DNA of 64,000 nt from Microbacterium wangchenii (GCF_004564355.1 NZ_CP038266.1:2480001-2544000), one strand, 5' to 3'; positions 44,252 to 52,930 are shown, counted from the first letter of the stretch. Notes: a model not told the origin generated them from the sequence alone. Translations and numbers: made by a program.

Positions 44252-45250
44252 GTGAGCTCTCGACGCATCCTCTTCCTGGGCGGTTCCGGTGTCATCAGCA
44301 CGTCGTGCGTGCACGCCGCCGTCGCGGCGGGTCACGACGTGACCGTCCTCAACCGCGGCCGGAGCCCGCGAACGCTGCCCCCGGAAGTGCGGGAGCTGGT
44401 CGCCGACGTCCGCGACGCCGAGGCGGTGAGCGCAGCGCTGGCGGGCGCTGAGTTCGACGTCGTCGCCGATTTCCTGTCGTTCGTGCCCGCGCACGTGCAG
44501 ACGGCGCTCGAGGTCGCCGGCGAACGTGCCGGGCAGTACATCTTCATCAGCTCCGCTTCGGCGTACCAGAAGCCGCCCACGCGCGTGCCCGTGACCGAAT
44601 CCACGCCGCTGCGCAATCCGTTCTGGCAGTACTCCCGCGACAAGATCGCGTGCGAGGACCTCCTCATCGCGGCCTACCGCGACCGGGGCCTCCCTGTCAC
44701 GATCGTGCGCCCGTCCCACACGTACGACGACACGCTGCTGCCCACGATGGCGGGATGGACCGACGTGGCGCGCCTGCGCGCCGGCAAGCCCGTCGTGGTC
44801 CACGGCGACGGCACGACGCAGTGGACGCTGACCCACAGCGACGACTTCGCCGTCGCCTTCACCGGGCTCCTCGGCAACCCCGCCGCGATCGGCGAAGCGT
44901 TCACGCTCACCGGAACGCACGCGCCCACGTGGAACCAGATCTACACGTGGCTCGCCGACGCGGCCGGCGTGGCCGATCCGCAGCTCGTGCACATCGCCAG
45001 CGAGACGATCGCCGCGTGGGACCCCGACCTCGGGCCCGGTCTCCTCGGCGACAAGGCCCATTCCATGGTGTTCGACAACGCCAAGGTGTCGGCCCTGGTG
45101 CCGGAATTCCGGACGACGATCCCCTTCGACGAGGGCGCACGGCGCATCCTGGCCTGGTTCGAGTCTCACCCCGAGCGGCAGCAGATCGACGAACGCCGGG
45201 ATGCGATGTTCGACCGGATGATCGCGCACGCGCGCTCCGCAGGCGCCTGA
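44252..45250 (+). CDS. NAD-dependent epimerase/dehydratase-like SDR
   Basis: A 332-residue extended/atypical SDR. The nucleotide motif is LFLGGSGVIS, a variant of GxxGxxG, followed by NRG, and the active-site region has SSASAYQK and YSRDKIACEDLL (Tyr-x3-Lys). It resembles the mRNA-binding/atypical SDR group (CSP41-like NAD-dependent epimerases) more than classical UDP-hexose epimerases. The substrate is unknown. It is divergent from the BBE-type flavoenzyme. Confidence 0.85.
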   Translation: MSSRRILFLGGSGVISTSCVHAAVAAGHDVTVLNRGRSPRTLPPEVRELVADVRDAEAVSAALAGAEFDVVADFLSFVPAHVQTALEVAGERAGQYIFISSASAYQKPPTRVPVTESTPLRNPFWQYSRDKIACEDLLIAAYRDRGLPVTIVRPSHTYDDTLLPTMAGWTDVARLRAGKPVVVHGDGTTQWTLTHSDDFAVAFTGLLGNPAAIGEAFTLTGTHAPTWNQIYTWLADAAGVADPQLVHIASETIAAWDPDLGPGLLGDKAHSMVFDNAKVSALVPEFRTTIPFDEGARRILAWFESHPERQQIDERRDAMFDRMIAHARSAGA

Positions 45251-45282
45251 TCGGGCCCGCCTCACGGCGCTCACAGCCTGCA

Positions 45283-45325
45283 CATAACCGGGACCATAGG
45301 AATGTCATAGTTCAAGGCGCACAAT
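45283..45325 (+). promoter_or_regulatory. Response-regulator promoter with CATAR direct repeats
   Basis: CATAA (45283), CATAG (45295) and CATAG (45306) recur at 12- and 11-bp spacing, the helical phasing of OmpR-family half-sites. They end just before the hexamer CACAAT (45320-45325), which is 6 nt from the ATG at 45332, suggesting autoregulation. Confidence 0.45.
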
Positions 45326-45331
45326 GGCCTC

Positions 45332-46066
45332 ATGAACGCGGCTGCCACCCCCACCGCCCTGACCCGACCCGACGGCACTCCGCTGCGCGTTCTCGTCGTC
45401 GATGACGAGCAGATGCTCACCGACCTTCTTTCGATGGCGCTGCGCATGGAGGGCTGGGACGTGCGGACGGCCTCGTCCGGGCTGCAGGCCCTGCAGGCCG
45501 CCCGCGACTTCGCGCCCGATGCCATGGTGCTGGACATCATGATGCCCGACCTCGACGGCATGTCGGTGCTGCAGCGCCTGCGCCACTCGGGCAACGACGT
45601 GCCGGTGCTGTTCCTGACCGCCAAGGATGCCGTGGCCGATCGCGTCGCCGGCCTCACCGCCGGCGGCGACGACTACGTCACCAAGCCGTTCAGCCTTGAG
45701 GAGGTCGTGGCCCGGCTGCGCGGGCTCATGCGACGCGCCGGGACGGCGACCGCGGGAGACGCCGAGCCGATCCTGCGCGTGGCCGATCTGTCGCTGAACG
45801 AGGACAGCCATGAGGTCTTCCGCGGCGACGACGAGATCGAGCTCACCGCGACCGAGTTCGAGCTGCTGCGCTATCTCATGCGCAACCAGCGGCGAGTGGT
45901 GTCCAAGGCGCAGATCCTCGACCGCGTGTGGAACTACGACTTCGGCGGTCGCTCCAGCGTCGTCGAGCTCTACATCTCCTACCTGCGCAAGAAGATCGAC
46001 CAGGGGCGCGAACCCCTCATCCACACTGTGCGCGGCGTCGGCTACATGATCAAAGCGCCGCAGTGA
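45332..46066 (+). CDS. OmpR-family response regulator (second two-component system)
   Basis: A 244-residue regulator. After about 20 unstructured residues the receiver domain starts at LRVLVVDDEQM; Asp68 in MVLDIMMPDLDG is the phospho-acceptor and KPFSLEEVVARLRG follows. The winged helix (about 145-244) ends HTVRGVGYMIKAP. It is closest in pattern to the TrcR/MprA type of actinobacteria. The stop overlaps the kinase start by GTGA. Confidence 0.93.
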   Translation: MNAAATPTALTRPDGTPLRVLVVDDEQMLTDLLSMALRMEGWDVRTASSGLQALQAARDFAPDAMVLDIMMPDLDGMSVLQRLRHSGNDVPVLFLTAKDAVADRVAGLTAGGDDYVTKPFSLEEVVARLRGLMRRAGTATAGDAEPILRVADLSLNEDSHEVFRGDDEIELTATEFELLRYLMRNQRRVVSKAQILDRVWNYDFGGRSSVVELYISYLRKKIDQGREPLIHTVRGVGYMIKAPQ

Positions 46067-47508
46067 CGGGGCCCCGGAACCGCCTCCCGAGCTACCACAC
46101 CTGGAGCCTGCAGGCGCGGTTGATGACCGCGATCATCGGGATGGTCGCGGTCATCCTCGCGATCATCGCGCTGTCCACGGCCGCGATCCTCGGCCAGGTG
46201 CTGCAGGAGAACCTCGACACGAACGTGCGCAAGGCCGCGGAGGACGTGCGGCTGAACCCGCAGAGCACGGCCCAGGAAGTGCTGACCACCGGCCGCTTCG
46301 GCGACGGCACGCTGCTGGTCACGCGGACAGCGGGCGGCGGCACCACCGGCGCGTACGTCGACGACGGCACCGTTCGCGTGCTGGACCGGTCGCAGATCTC
46401 CGACATCCTCGAGTCGGTGGGCGGGGCCACGTCCTACACCGTCGAGCTGGCCGCCCTGGGCGACTACCGGGTGGCCACGTTGGAGGGCCGCCAGGTGCTC
46501 GCGATCATCGGCCTGCCGCTGACGGAGATCACCGGCACGCTGTCGCAGATCCTCGCGACCGTCGTCATCGTCACCACCGGCGGCCTGCTGCTGCTCTCGG
46601 CGATCATCGCCGTCGTCATCCGGATCGGGCTCGGCCCGCTGCGCGCCGTCGCCGACACCGCCACGCGTGTGGCGAAGGTGCGCATGGACTCCGGCGACGT
46701 GTCGATCACCGAACGGGTGCCGGCCGATCAGGCGGACGAGAGCACCGAGATCGGGCAGGTCGGCGCAGCCTTGAACACCCTGCTCGACCACGTGGATGCC
46801 TCGCTCACGGCCCGCCAGCGCAACGAGGAGCTGATGCGCAGCTTCGTCGCCGACGCGAGCCACGAACTGCGCACGCCCCTCACCTCCATCCGCGGGTACT
46901 CGGAACTGTCCCTGCGCGACCCGTCGCTGACCCCCGGCATCCAGGCGGCGCTGGAGCGGATCCAGGCGCAATCACTGCGGATGACCGCGCTCGTGGAGGA
47001 CCTGCTGCTGCTGGCCCGACTGGACGAGGGAACCGAGCTGGTCTACGACGAGGTCGACCTCACCCGGCTCGCCATCGAAGCCGTCGAGGACGCCCGTCCG
47101 GCGGGGCCCGCCCACCGCTGGGTGCTGGACGTCGACGACGAACCCGTCACGCTGGCCGGCGACGCCGCGCGCCTTCGCCAGGTCGCCGACAACCTGCTGG
47201 CCAATGCGCGCACGCACACGCCCGCCGGCACGGTCGTGACGGTATCGGTGCGCCGGGAGGGCGAGGAGGGCGTGCTCAGCGTGCACGACGACGGGCCCGG
47301 TGTCGATCCGGCCGTGGCCGACCGGCTGTTCGAGCGGTTCTCGCGCGGCGACGTGTCCCGCGCACGTCAGACCGGCGGCACCGGCTTGGGGCTGTCGATC
47401 GCGCGGGCGATCGTTGCGGCGCACGACGGCACCATCGGCGTTCGCAGCACGCCGGGCGACACCACCTTCGAGGTGCGCCTGCCGTTGCGGCACGCCGGCT
47501 CCGCGTGA
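46063..47508 (+). CDS. Sensor histidine kinase (second two-component system)
   Basis: A 481-residue membrane kinase. Helix 1 is at about 18-42, an extracytoplasmic domain of about 110 residues follows, helix 2 is at about 160-188, then HAMP, and HisKA with ADASHELRTPLTSIRG (His267). HATPase_c motifs are DNLLANARTH, DDGPGV and GGTGLGLSIA. The GTG overlaps the regulator's stop. It ends 4 bp from the convergent flavin module, a possible but unproven target. Confidence 0.92.
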   Translation: MTGPRNRLPSYHTWSLQARLMTAIIGMVAVILAIIALSTAAILGQVLQENLDTNVRKAAEDVRLNPQSTAQEVLTTGRFGDGTLLVTRTAGGGTTGAYVDDGTVRVLDRSQISDILESVGGATSYTVELAALGDYRVATLEGRQVLAIIGLPLTEITGTLSQILATVVIVTTGGLLLLSAIIAVVIRIGLGPLRAVADTATRVAKVRMDSGDVSITERVPADQADESTEIGQVGAALNTLLDHVDASLTARQRNEELMRSFVADASHELRTPLTSIRGYSELSLRDPSLTPGIQAALERIQAQSLRMTALVEDLLLLARLDEGTELVYDEVDLTRLAIEAVEDARPAGPAHRWVLDVDDEPVTLAGDAARLRQVADNLLANARTHTPAGTVVTVSVRREGEEGVLSVHDDGPGVDPAVADRLFERFSRGDVSRARQTGGTGLGLSIARAIVAAHDGTIGVRSTPGDTTFEVRLPLRHAGSA

Positions 47509-47512
47509 GGGC

Positions 47513-49069
47513 TCAGTACCCCGAGAACGCGTCGGTCGTGAGCGAGCGGGCACGCTCCAGCGCCGGTGCCAGATCGGCCAGCAGTGCCGGCGGGCCGGAG
47601 ATGTAGGCGTGGCGCGCGGTGATGTCGGGCACCATCCGCAGGAGCCCGTCCGCGTCCACCCGCACGCCGCGGCCGGCCCAGCGCCAGTGCGCCGGCAGGT
47701 CGGCGGGCGCGTCGCGCGAGTACACCACCACCGGGATCCCGGAGCGCTCGATCTCATCGCGATACGCCAGCTCCGAAGCATCCGAGACGACGTAGACGAG
47801 CACGATGTCACGGTCCTGCTCGGTGGTCACGACGTGGCGCAGCTGCGACACGAACGGCGTCACCCCGATCCCGGCGGCCACCAGCAGCAGCGGCGCCGTG
47901 GTCCGGGTGGGCAGAAGGAAATCGCCCCACACGCCCGTCACCGGGAGGGTGGCACCGGGCGGCACAGCGGCGAGGGCCCGCTTGTAGCTGGATTTGGAGC
48001 CCTCCTTGAAGGCGATCCGCACGACGGGCATCTCCTCCGGGGCGGAGGCGATGGAGAACTCCCGCCGTGTGCCGCGCGCATCCGGGCGCCGGTGCGGCAC
48101 TGCCAGTTCGAGGTACTGCCCCGGCCGGAAGGCGAAGGGACGCCGGGTGCGGAAGGTCAGCTCGCGCACCGTCGGTGTCACCTCCCGCCGTCCTTCCAGG
48201 ACGAGCCGGACGGCCGCGCGCCACGTGAAGGCGAACGCGAGGAGGTTGCCCGCCAGGAGGGCGAACTCCTGCCCGAGCGTGATCGCCCCCACATCGATCG
48301 GCCAGCCCGCGAGCACGCCGACGAGCGCCGCGACGGCGAACTGCTGCCAGCGGCGCGGGGGCATCGTGAGCGGTTCGGACAGCATGAAGGCGCCCAGGAA
48401 CAGGTACGGCGACGACAGCGCCACTTGCGTGAGGATGGCGAGCGCGTCCACCTCGACACCGGCGGCGGAATCCAGGGCCACCGCCCGCAAGAACGCCACC
48501 CCCACCGCGATGACCCAGAACCCCGCGACCATGCGCAGCTTCTCGGTGCGCCACAGCACCGCCACCCCCAGCACGAGCACCGGGACGGCCATCGCGGGAG
48601 TCCCCACCCACCATGCCGAGGCGCCCAGCGCCGGCACGGCGACGCCGACGAGGGTGAGCGCCGCCGCGCCCACCGCGGCGGGGTTGAAGACGTGGCGCCC
48701 GCGCCAGGCGAGCACGTATTTCGACAGGGAGGCCACGGCACCGGCTCCCGCGATGCCGGCCAGGCCCGCGGGATCCACCGTCGGGAACAGCACGAACAGC
48801 AGGATCGCGGCGGTGATGAGGGAGGATTCCACCCGCAGCGGCACCCGCAGCATCCGGTGCAGCGCGAGGTCGACGACGACGCAGACGGCGCCGAGCACGA
48901 TCGCGGTGACGATGAGCTCGAGCGGGCCGGGGCCCACCAGGCCCACGAGGGAGAGCACGACGGCGATGGCGGCGAGGGCGGCCAGCGACAGCAGCACGAG
49001 GCGGTAGCTGGAGAGGCGGCCGAGGACGCCGAACACGCGCGTCCACCCCGCGGTCAGTGCACCGATCAC
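47513..49069 (-). CDS. RnfD/NqrB-like membrane domain fused to an FAD/NAD(P) reductase
   Basis: A 518-residue fusion. Residues 1-250 form about eight to ten helices resembling NqrB/RnfD (including VFNPAAVGAAALTLVG, near where those subunits carry covalent FMN). Residues 270-518 form a ferredoxin reductase-type module: GQYLELAVPH, REFSIASAPEE for FAD, AAGIGVTPFVSQLRH for NAD(P), and a C-terminal ISGPPALLADL. It probably carries electrons from NAD(P)H across the membrane to flavin carriers. The GTG at 49069 gives a GTGA overlap with apbE; ATG at 49090 is the alternative. Confidence 0.85.
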   Translation of the reverse strand: MIGALTAGWTRVFGVLGRLSSYRLVLLSLAALAAIAVVLSLVGLVGPGPLELIVTAIVLGAVCVVVDLALHRMLRVPLRVESSLITAAILLFVLFPTVDPAGLAGIAGAGAVASLSKYVLAWRGRHVFNPAAVGAAALTLVGVAVPALGASAWWVGTPAMAVPVLVLGVAVLWRTEKLRMVAGFWVIAVGVAFLRAVALDSAAGVEVDALAILTQVALSSPYLFLGAFMLSEPLTMPPRRWQQFAVAALVGVLAGWPIDVGAITLGQEFALLAGNLLAFAFTWRAAVRLVLEGRREVTPTVRELTFRTRRPFAFRPGQYLELAVPHRRPDARGTRREFSIASAPEEMPVVRIAFKEGSKSSYKRALAAVPPGATLPVTGVWGDFLLPTRTTAPLLLVAAGIGVTPFVSQLRHVVTTEQDRDIVLVYVVSDASELAYRDEIERSGIPVVVYSRDAPADLPAHWRWAGRGVRVDADGLLRMVPDITARHAYISGPPALLADLAPALERARSLTTDAFSGY

Positions 49070-49938
49070 GAGAACAACTCTGCCGTACATCCGGGCGACC
49101 ACTCCACGCGGCCGTCGGTGCGCATCCGCACCCACTGCGCGCCCCACGCGGCGGCCAGCTCCGGCCCGCCCTCGAAGAACAGGGCGGTGGCCAGCGCGTC
49201 GGCGTGCAGTGCGGTGCCGGCGACCGCCCACGTGGCGGCGTAGGCGCGCACGGGCGCTCCGGTCCGGGCGTCCAGGACGTGATGGAGCCCCTGCCCCCAC
49301 GCGCGCCGGGTGACGCCGGAGGCGCACAGGGCGGCGTCGGCGACCTCGATCACGCCGATCGCGCGACGGGGGTCGAACGGATGCTCCAACCCGATGCGGT
49401 GCGCGGCGCCGCGGACGGCGAGGTCGCCGGACGCATCCACGAGCACGTCGGCCGCGCCGGATTCCTGCACGGCGGCCAGCACGAGGTCGACGAGGCGCCC
49501 CTTCCCCACGGCGCCCACGTCGATCATCGCCGGAGCATCGAGGGCGAGCCGGCCGTCCTCCCACGTCAGGCTGCGGCGCCAGTCGGCCGGAGCGGGCACC
49601 GGGCTTGCGGCGGCGGACAGGCGGTATCCCGCGCCGTAGCCGAGACGCGCGAGCGCGTCGCCGACGAGCGGGTTGACGCCCCCGCCGGTGGCGGTGTCCA
49701 GTGCGGTGTAGACCTCGAGCATCGCCGGAGCATCGGGCGGAAGGGGCACCGTGCCGCCCGAGCCGGCCAGGACGCTCACGAGGGAGTCGGGGCGGAAGCG
49801 CGACCAGGTCCGGTCGAACGCATCCACGATCCCCTCGACCCGCGAGCGCACCTCGGGCGGAAGCGGCTCAGCGGTCTCCACCGACCAGAGCGTGCCGATC
49901 GCGTCGAACGTCCAGACCGCGCGCGGTGCCGGCCGCAT
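49066..49938 (-). CDS. apbE: FAD:protein FMN transferase (ApbE family)
   Basis: A 290-residue flavin transferase attaching FMN to Thr/Ser of target proteins using FAD. Family features include FDAIGTLWSVE at the start, MIDVGAVGKGRLVD, LVDASGDLAVRG, the HHVLDARTGAP segment and the metal-binding ADALATALF. No signal peptide or lipobox is present, so by sequence it is cytoplasmic. It lies between the FMN-binding lipoprotein (4 bp upstream) and the membrane reductase (overlapping), forming one operon. Confidence 0.93.
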   Translation of the reverse strand: MRPAPRAVWTFDAIGTLWSVETAEPLPPEVRSRVEGIVDAFDRTWSRFRPDSLVSVLAGSGGTVPLPPDAPAMLEVYTALDTATGGGVNPLVGDALARLGYGAGYRLSAAASPVPAPADWRRSLTWEDGRLALDAPAMIDVGAVGKGRLVDLVLAAVQESGAADVLVDASGDLAVRGAAHRIGLEHPFDPRRAIGVIEVADAALCASGVTRRAWGQGLHHVLDARTGAPVRAYAATWAVAGTALHADALATALFFEGGPELAAAWGAQWVRMRTDGRVEWSPGCTAELFS

Positions 49939-49942
49939 CGGC

Positions 49943-50368
49943 TCAGGCCGCGGCCTCTGCCTTGATGGTCTCGAGGGCGTCGTTGAATCCGCCGCTGGTG
50001 AGCGAGGAGCCCGCCACTCGGCTCACCGAGATCTCGTCGATGTCGCGGCCGACGACCTCATCCGAGATGCCGCCGATGAAGCGCCCCTGGTACTGCACCG
50101 ACTGCGGCGCCTGCGGGTCACCGACCACCTCCACGGCGGTGATGACGTCATCGGCCAGGGTGATCGTGACCTCGATGGTCTCGGTCGTCTCGGGGGTGCG
50201 ATACGAGCCCTCGGCCGTGTAGGTGCCGTCGGTGTAGGCGATGTCCTCCGACGGCGCGCCGGCCTGCGCGCCGGAACTGGCGCAACCGGACAGGCCGGCC
50301 AGGCCCACGACCCCGGCGAGGGCAGCACCGACACGGACGGGGCGGGGTGGAGCGCTGGGGTGGAGCAT
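49943..50368 (-). CDS. FMN-binding domain lipoprotein
   Basis: A 141-residue lipoprotein. The signal peptide ends in the lipobox LSGC (lipidated Cys29), and residues 45-141 are an FMN_bind domain as in RnfG/NqrC/PplA (YTDGTYTAEGSYRTPETTETIEVTITLADDVITAV split over its strands). The flavinylation region reads AGSSLTSGGF (119-128) instead of the usual SGATxTS. AAGGAG 7 nt before the ATG at 50368 decides the start. First gene of the apbE operon. Confidence 0.9.
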   Translation of the reverse strand: MLHPSAPPRPVRVGAALAGVVGLAGLSGCASSGAQAGAPSEDIAYTDGTYTAEGSYRTPETTETIEVTITLADDVITAVEVVGDPQAPQSVQYQGRFIGGISDEVVGRDIDEISVSRVAGSSLTSGGFNDALETIKAEAAA

Positions 50369-50390
50369 GGGGTTCTCCTTCACGCGGGGG

Positions 50391-51425
50391 TCAGGCCTCG
50401 CCGCCGAACATGCTGGTGACCGAGCCGTCTTCGAAGACCTCGCGGATCGCGCGCGCCAGCAGCGGCGCGATGGACAGCACGGTGAGGCCCTCGAACCGTT
50501 CGTCGGCGGGGATCGGCACCGTGTCGGTGACCACGACCTGGTCGATCGCGACGTCCTGCAGCCGCTCGATGGCGGGCGGGCTGAAGATCGCGTGGGTGGC
50601 GGCGACGATGACCTTGCGCGCGCCGGCCTCCTTCAGCGCCTGCGCCGCCTTGACGATCGTGCCGCCGGTGTCGATCATGTCGTCCACCAGCAGGCACGTG
50701 CGGCCGGAGACCTCACCGACGATCTCGTGCACCGTGACCTGGTTCGCGACCTTCGGATCGCGCCGCTTGTGGATGATCGCCAGCGGCGCGCCCAGGCTGT
50801 CCGACCACGTGTCGGCCACGCGCACGCGGCCCATATCGGGCGAGACGACCGTGAGCGTCTCGCGGTCCTCTTCGCTCAGGTGCTCACGGAAGTACTCCAG
50901 CAGCACCGGCTTGGCGAAGAGGTGGTCCACGGGTCCGTCGAAGAAGCCCTGGATCTGCGCGGCGTGCAGATCGACGCTCATGATGCGGTCGGCGCCGGCG
51001 GTGGTGAGCAGGTCGGTGATCAGGCGCGCGCTGATCGGCTCGCGGCCGCGGCCCTTCTTGTCCTGCCGGGAGTACGGGAAGTACGGCGCCACGACGGTGA
51101 TGCGCTTGGCCGACGCGCGCTTGAGGGCGTCCAGCATGATGAGCAGCTCCATGAGCCACTCGTTGACCGGCGGGCCGAAGGACTGGATGACGAAGACGTC
51201 GCATCCGCGGATGGACACCTCGAAGCGCGTGTAGATCTCCCCCGACGCGAAGGTGCGGTGCTCGGTGGGGGCGAGCTCCGTGCCGAGCTGCGCGGCGACC
51301 TGGGCCGCCAGCTCGCGGTGGGAGCGACCGGCGGCGACGACGAGACGCTTCTTCGTCTTGGCCACCAGGCCGGGGGCGATGCCGTTGACCCGATCGAGAT
51401 CAACCGTGTTCTTCTTGCGACCCAT
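50391..51425 (-). CDS. prs: Ribose-phosphate diphosphokinase (PRPP synthetase)
   Basis: A 344-residue enzyme making PRPP from ribose-5-phosphate and ATP. It has FASGEIYTRFEVSIRG, the flexible-loop region PYFPYSRQDKKGRGREP, the metal site SVDLHAAQIQGFFDGPVDHL, and the PRPP loop LLVDDMIDTGGTI. An N-terminal Lys-rich segment of about 20 residues precedes the fold. Its start overlaps the glmU 3' end by 26 nt, so the pair is co-transcribed. Confidence 0.97.
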   Translation of the reverse strand: MGRKKNTVDLDRVNGIAPGLVAKTKKRLVVAAGRSHRELAAQVAAQLGTELAPTEHRTFASGEIYTRFEVSIRGCDVFVIQSFGPPVNEWLMELLIMLDALKRASAKRITVVAPYFPYSRQDKKGRGREPISARLITDLLTTAGADRIMSVDLHAAQIQGFFDGPVDHLFAKPVLLEYFREHLSEEDRETLTVVSPDMGRVRVADTWSDSLGAPLAIIHKRRDPKVANQVTVHEIVGEVSGRTCLLVDDMIDTGGTIVKAAQALKEAGARKVIVAATHAIFSPPAIERLQDVAIDQVVVTDTVPIPADERFEGLTVLSIAPLLARAIREVFEDGSVTSMFGGEA

Positions 51426-52857
51426 CGCCAGCTTCCTGTGCAGCCCGGGCGTGAGCTGCGGCGGATGCCGCGCCCGTGCCCGGTCGGTTCTTTTCGACCC
51501 ACCCCTCGACGTTGCGCTGGGGGGCCACGCTCAGTGCCAGGGCGCCGGGGGGAACGTTCTTGCGGATCACCGCGCCGGCCCCGGTCTTGGCACCTGCTTC
51601 GATCCTAACCGGCGCCACGAACACGTTGTGCGAGCCGGTGTGCACCTCGTCGCCGATCTCGGTGCGGTGCTTGGTCAGATCGTCGTAGTTCGCCGTGATC
51701 GCACCGGCACCCAGGTTCACGCCGCGCCCGATGGTGGTGTCGCCGATGTAGGACAGGTGCGGCACCTTGCTGCCCTCCCCGATCGAGGAGTTCTTCGTCT
51801 CGACGAAGGTGCCGATCTTGCCGCCCTCGGCCAGCGTGGTGTTGGGGCGGAGGAACGCGAACGGGCCGACGTTCGTGCGCGCGCCGATGACGGCGAGGGT
51901 CGCGTCGGTGCGCCGGACGACGGCGTCCTCCCCCACTTCGCAGTCCACCAGGCTCGTGTCCGGCCCCACCGTGGCGCCGGCGGCGATGGTCGTTGCGCCC
52001 AGGATGTGCGTGTTGGGCAGGACCGTCACATCCGGAGCGAGGGTGGCGTCCACGTCGATCCACGTCGTGGCCGGATCCTGCACGCTCACGCCCTCCAGCT
52101 GCCAGCGACGGACCGTCCGGGCGTTGAGGATGCGCGCCGCCTCGGCCAGCTGCACGCGATCGTTCACGCCGAGCGCCGCGGTGGCATCGGGGGCGAGGGC
52201 GGCGGCCACCAGCAGCCGGGAGTCGCGCAGCAGTCCCACGACGTCGGTCAGGTAGCGCTCGCCCTGCGCGTTCGCCGTGCCCACGAGGTCGAGGTGGCTG
52301 CGCAGCGCGGGGGCCTGGAAGACGTAGACGCCGACGTTGATCTCCGCCACGGCGGCCTCGTCGTCGCTGGCGTCCTTCTGCTCGACGATGCGCTGCACGT
52401 CGCCGTGGGAGTCGCGGATGATGCGGCCGTAGCCGGTGGGGTCGTCCACGCGCGCGCTGAGGATGGTCGCCGCCGCCCCCGACGCCCGGTGGGTGGCGAG
52501 GAGGTCGGCGAGGGTGGAGGTCTCCAGCAGCGGCACGTCGCCGCTGAGCACGAGGACGTCGCCGGCGAAGTCGCCGAGGTCGTCCAGCGCCACCTGCACG
52601 GCCCGGCCGGTGCCGGGGATCTCGTCCTGGTCGACGACGTGCACGCCGGGGGCGAGGTCGTTGACGGTCTCCACGACGCGGTCGCGGTCATGGCGGACGA
52701 CCACCTCGATCCGCACGGGATCCAGGGCAGCAGCGGTGTCCAGCACGTGCCCCACGAGCGGCCGCCCGCCGAGGGGATGGAGCACCTTGGGCAGGCGCGA
52801 GCGCATGCGCGTGCCTTGACCGGCGGCGAGGATCACGATGGCCAGATCATTCGTCAT
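51400..52857 (-). CDS. glmU: Bifunctional UDP-GlcNAc pyrophosphorylase / GlcN-1-P acetyltransferase
   Basis: A 485-residue enzyme making UDP-GlcNAc for peptidoglycan. The N-terminal uridyltransferase has LAAGQGTRMRSRLPKVLH, and LSGDVPLL. The C-terminal left-handed beta-helix (about 255-455) has GPFAFLRPNT, VETKNSSIGEG, HLSYIGD and NLGAGAITANYD. The ATG at 52857 begins one base after the tRNA-Gln 3' end, leaving no room for a ribosome-binding site; the N-terminus MTNDLAIVILAAGQGT is exactly what the family requires. Confidence 0.97.
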   Translation of the reverse strand: MTNDLAIVILAAGQGTRMRSRLPKVLHPLGGRPLVGHVLDTAAALDPVRIEVVVRHDRDRVVETVNDLAPGVHVVDQDEIPGTGRAVQVALDDLGDFAGDVLVLSGDVPLLETSTLADLLATHRASGAAATILSARVDDPTGYGRIIRDSHGDVQRIVEQKDASDDEAAVAEINVGVYVFQAPALRSHLDLVGTANAQGERYLTDVVGLLRDSRLLVAAALAPDATAALGVNDRVQLAEAARILNARTVRRWQLEGVSVQDPATTWIDVDATLAPDVTVLPNTHILGATTIAAGATVGPDTSLVDCEVGEDAVVRRTDATLAVIGARTNVGPFAFLRPNTTLAEGGKIGTFVETKNSSIGEGSKVPHLSYIGDTTIGRGVNLGAGAITANYDDLTKHRTEIGDEVHTGSHNVFVAPVRIEAGAKTGAGAVIRKNVPPGALALSVAPQRNVEGWVEKNRPGTGAASAAAHARAAQEAGDGSQEEHG

Positions 52858-52858
52858 G

Positions 52859-52930
52859 CTCCGCCGCCAGGATTCGAACCTGAACCTCACAGCTCCAAAG
52901 GCTGTCGTGCTGCCGTTACACCACAGCGGA
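52859..52930 (-). tRNA. tRNA-Gln (anticodon UUG)
   Basis: A 72-nt cloverleaf: acceptor TCCGCTG/CGGCGGA, anticodon stem ACAGC/GCTGT with loop CTTTGGA (anticodon TTG), T arm CAGG-TTCGAAT-CCTG, discriminator G; CCA is not encoded. It is separated from the glmU start codon by one base. Confidence 0.96.

Noticed and set aside
42842..45283. A frame extending the BBE-type gene antisense across the whole epimerase
   Set aside because: The recognisable flavoprotein starts at MNTTELSAR with its own promoter; the extra 360 residues have no family match and oppose a conserved SDR gene.
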